DNA of 6,439 bases from RGIG4140 sp045638265. Its GTDB lineage: Bacteria; Pseudomonadota; Alphaproteobacteria; CAAHEQ01; UBA3637. The stretch lies in assembly GCA_045638265.1 (NCBI GenBank), contig JAZUBA010000033.1, positions 1 through 6,439 of the forward strand, given 5' to 3'. The notes under the pieces were generated by a model, which worked only from the letters and a program-made list of their open reading frames with translations, had not been told where the DNA came from and ran no database searches. Shown here in pieces: positions 6,348-6,439 of this stretch; positions within the stretch are counted from its first letter, which is position 1; the number at the start of each line of letters is the position of its first letter. A program made the translations under genes and the position numbers.

Positions 6348-6439
6348 TTATGGCAATTTACATTCATACCCAACAACGTTATCACTGCCATCTAACAATT
6401 CAACAACTTCACGACCTGCTGTTGTGCAAAGATTACGAG
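6348..6439 (-). CDS. C-terminal end of a second cysteine-rich protein (partial)
   Basis: The minus strand is open from the window edge to a TAA at 6348-6350 and gives 29 complete codons ending in YECKLP. The tail contains C-x2-AGR-x2-V, then an acidic stretch, then C-x2-P. This matches the end of the 631-residue protein at the left edge, which has C611-x2-AGR-x-V, an acidic stretch and C627-x-P. The two tails share cysteine positions and the AGR motif but differ by about six residues in length between the cysteines. The gene is therefore probably a paralogue in opposite orientation, with its start outside the window. The terminator at 6299-6333 lies 15 bases past its stop. The short length limits certainty. 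Confidence 0.65.
   Translation of the reverse strand, partial: RNLCTTAGREVVELLDGSDNVVGYECKLP

Overview
The window comes from an AT-rich bacterial genome and most likely from an alphaproteobacterium. The best taxonomic clue is a short ribosomal protein L33 gene (2037-2204, minus). Its protein lacks the zinc-binding CxxC pairs and reads like alphaproteobacterial L33, for example in the FYVTKKN and ARKHVEF blocks. The low GC and the very cysteine-rich proteins at both ends suggest a host-associated or gut-dwelling uncultured lineage, but that is inference.

Layout. (1) 1-1896, plus: a 631-residue protein with 56 cysteines built from repeating CxxC / CxxxC modules. The window opens on its first codon, so its true 5' end is uncertain. 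(2) 1897-2036: two back-to-back intrinsic terminators between convergent genes. (3) 2037-2204, minus: rpmG, with its own strong sigma70-type promoter at 2247-2275. (4) 5468 down to 2327, minus: a tight four-gene operon. The order is MoxR-type AAA+ ATPase, DUF58 protein, DUF4381 membrane protein, and a protein with a WYL-like N-terminal half and a TerB-like C-terminal half. Gaps are 9, 1 and 3 bases. (5) 5492-5538: overlapping, near-symmetric promoters serving the operon leftward and a short gene rightward. (6) 5539-6300, plus: a 253-residue protein with beta-propeller-like strands and no known function. (7) 6299-6333: a bidirectional terminator. (8) 6348-6439, minus: the last 29 codons of a second cysteine-rich gene. 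Its C-terminal signature (C-x2-AGR-x-V, then C-x2-P) matches that of the first gene.

How the parts fit. MoxR ATPases with DUF58 proteins usually act in MoxR/vWA chaperone-like modules that remodel or activate a client, often an envelope protein. Here the usual vWA (BatA/BatB) genes are absent after DUF4381, and a WYL-like/TerB-like protein takes their place. The divergent beta-propeller-like gene shares the promoter region and could be co-regulated. Two cysteine-rich paralogues point inward and flank this block. No mobile element, CRISPR array or RNA gene was seen.
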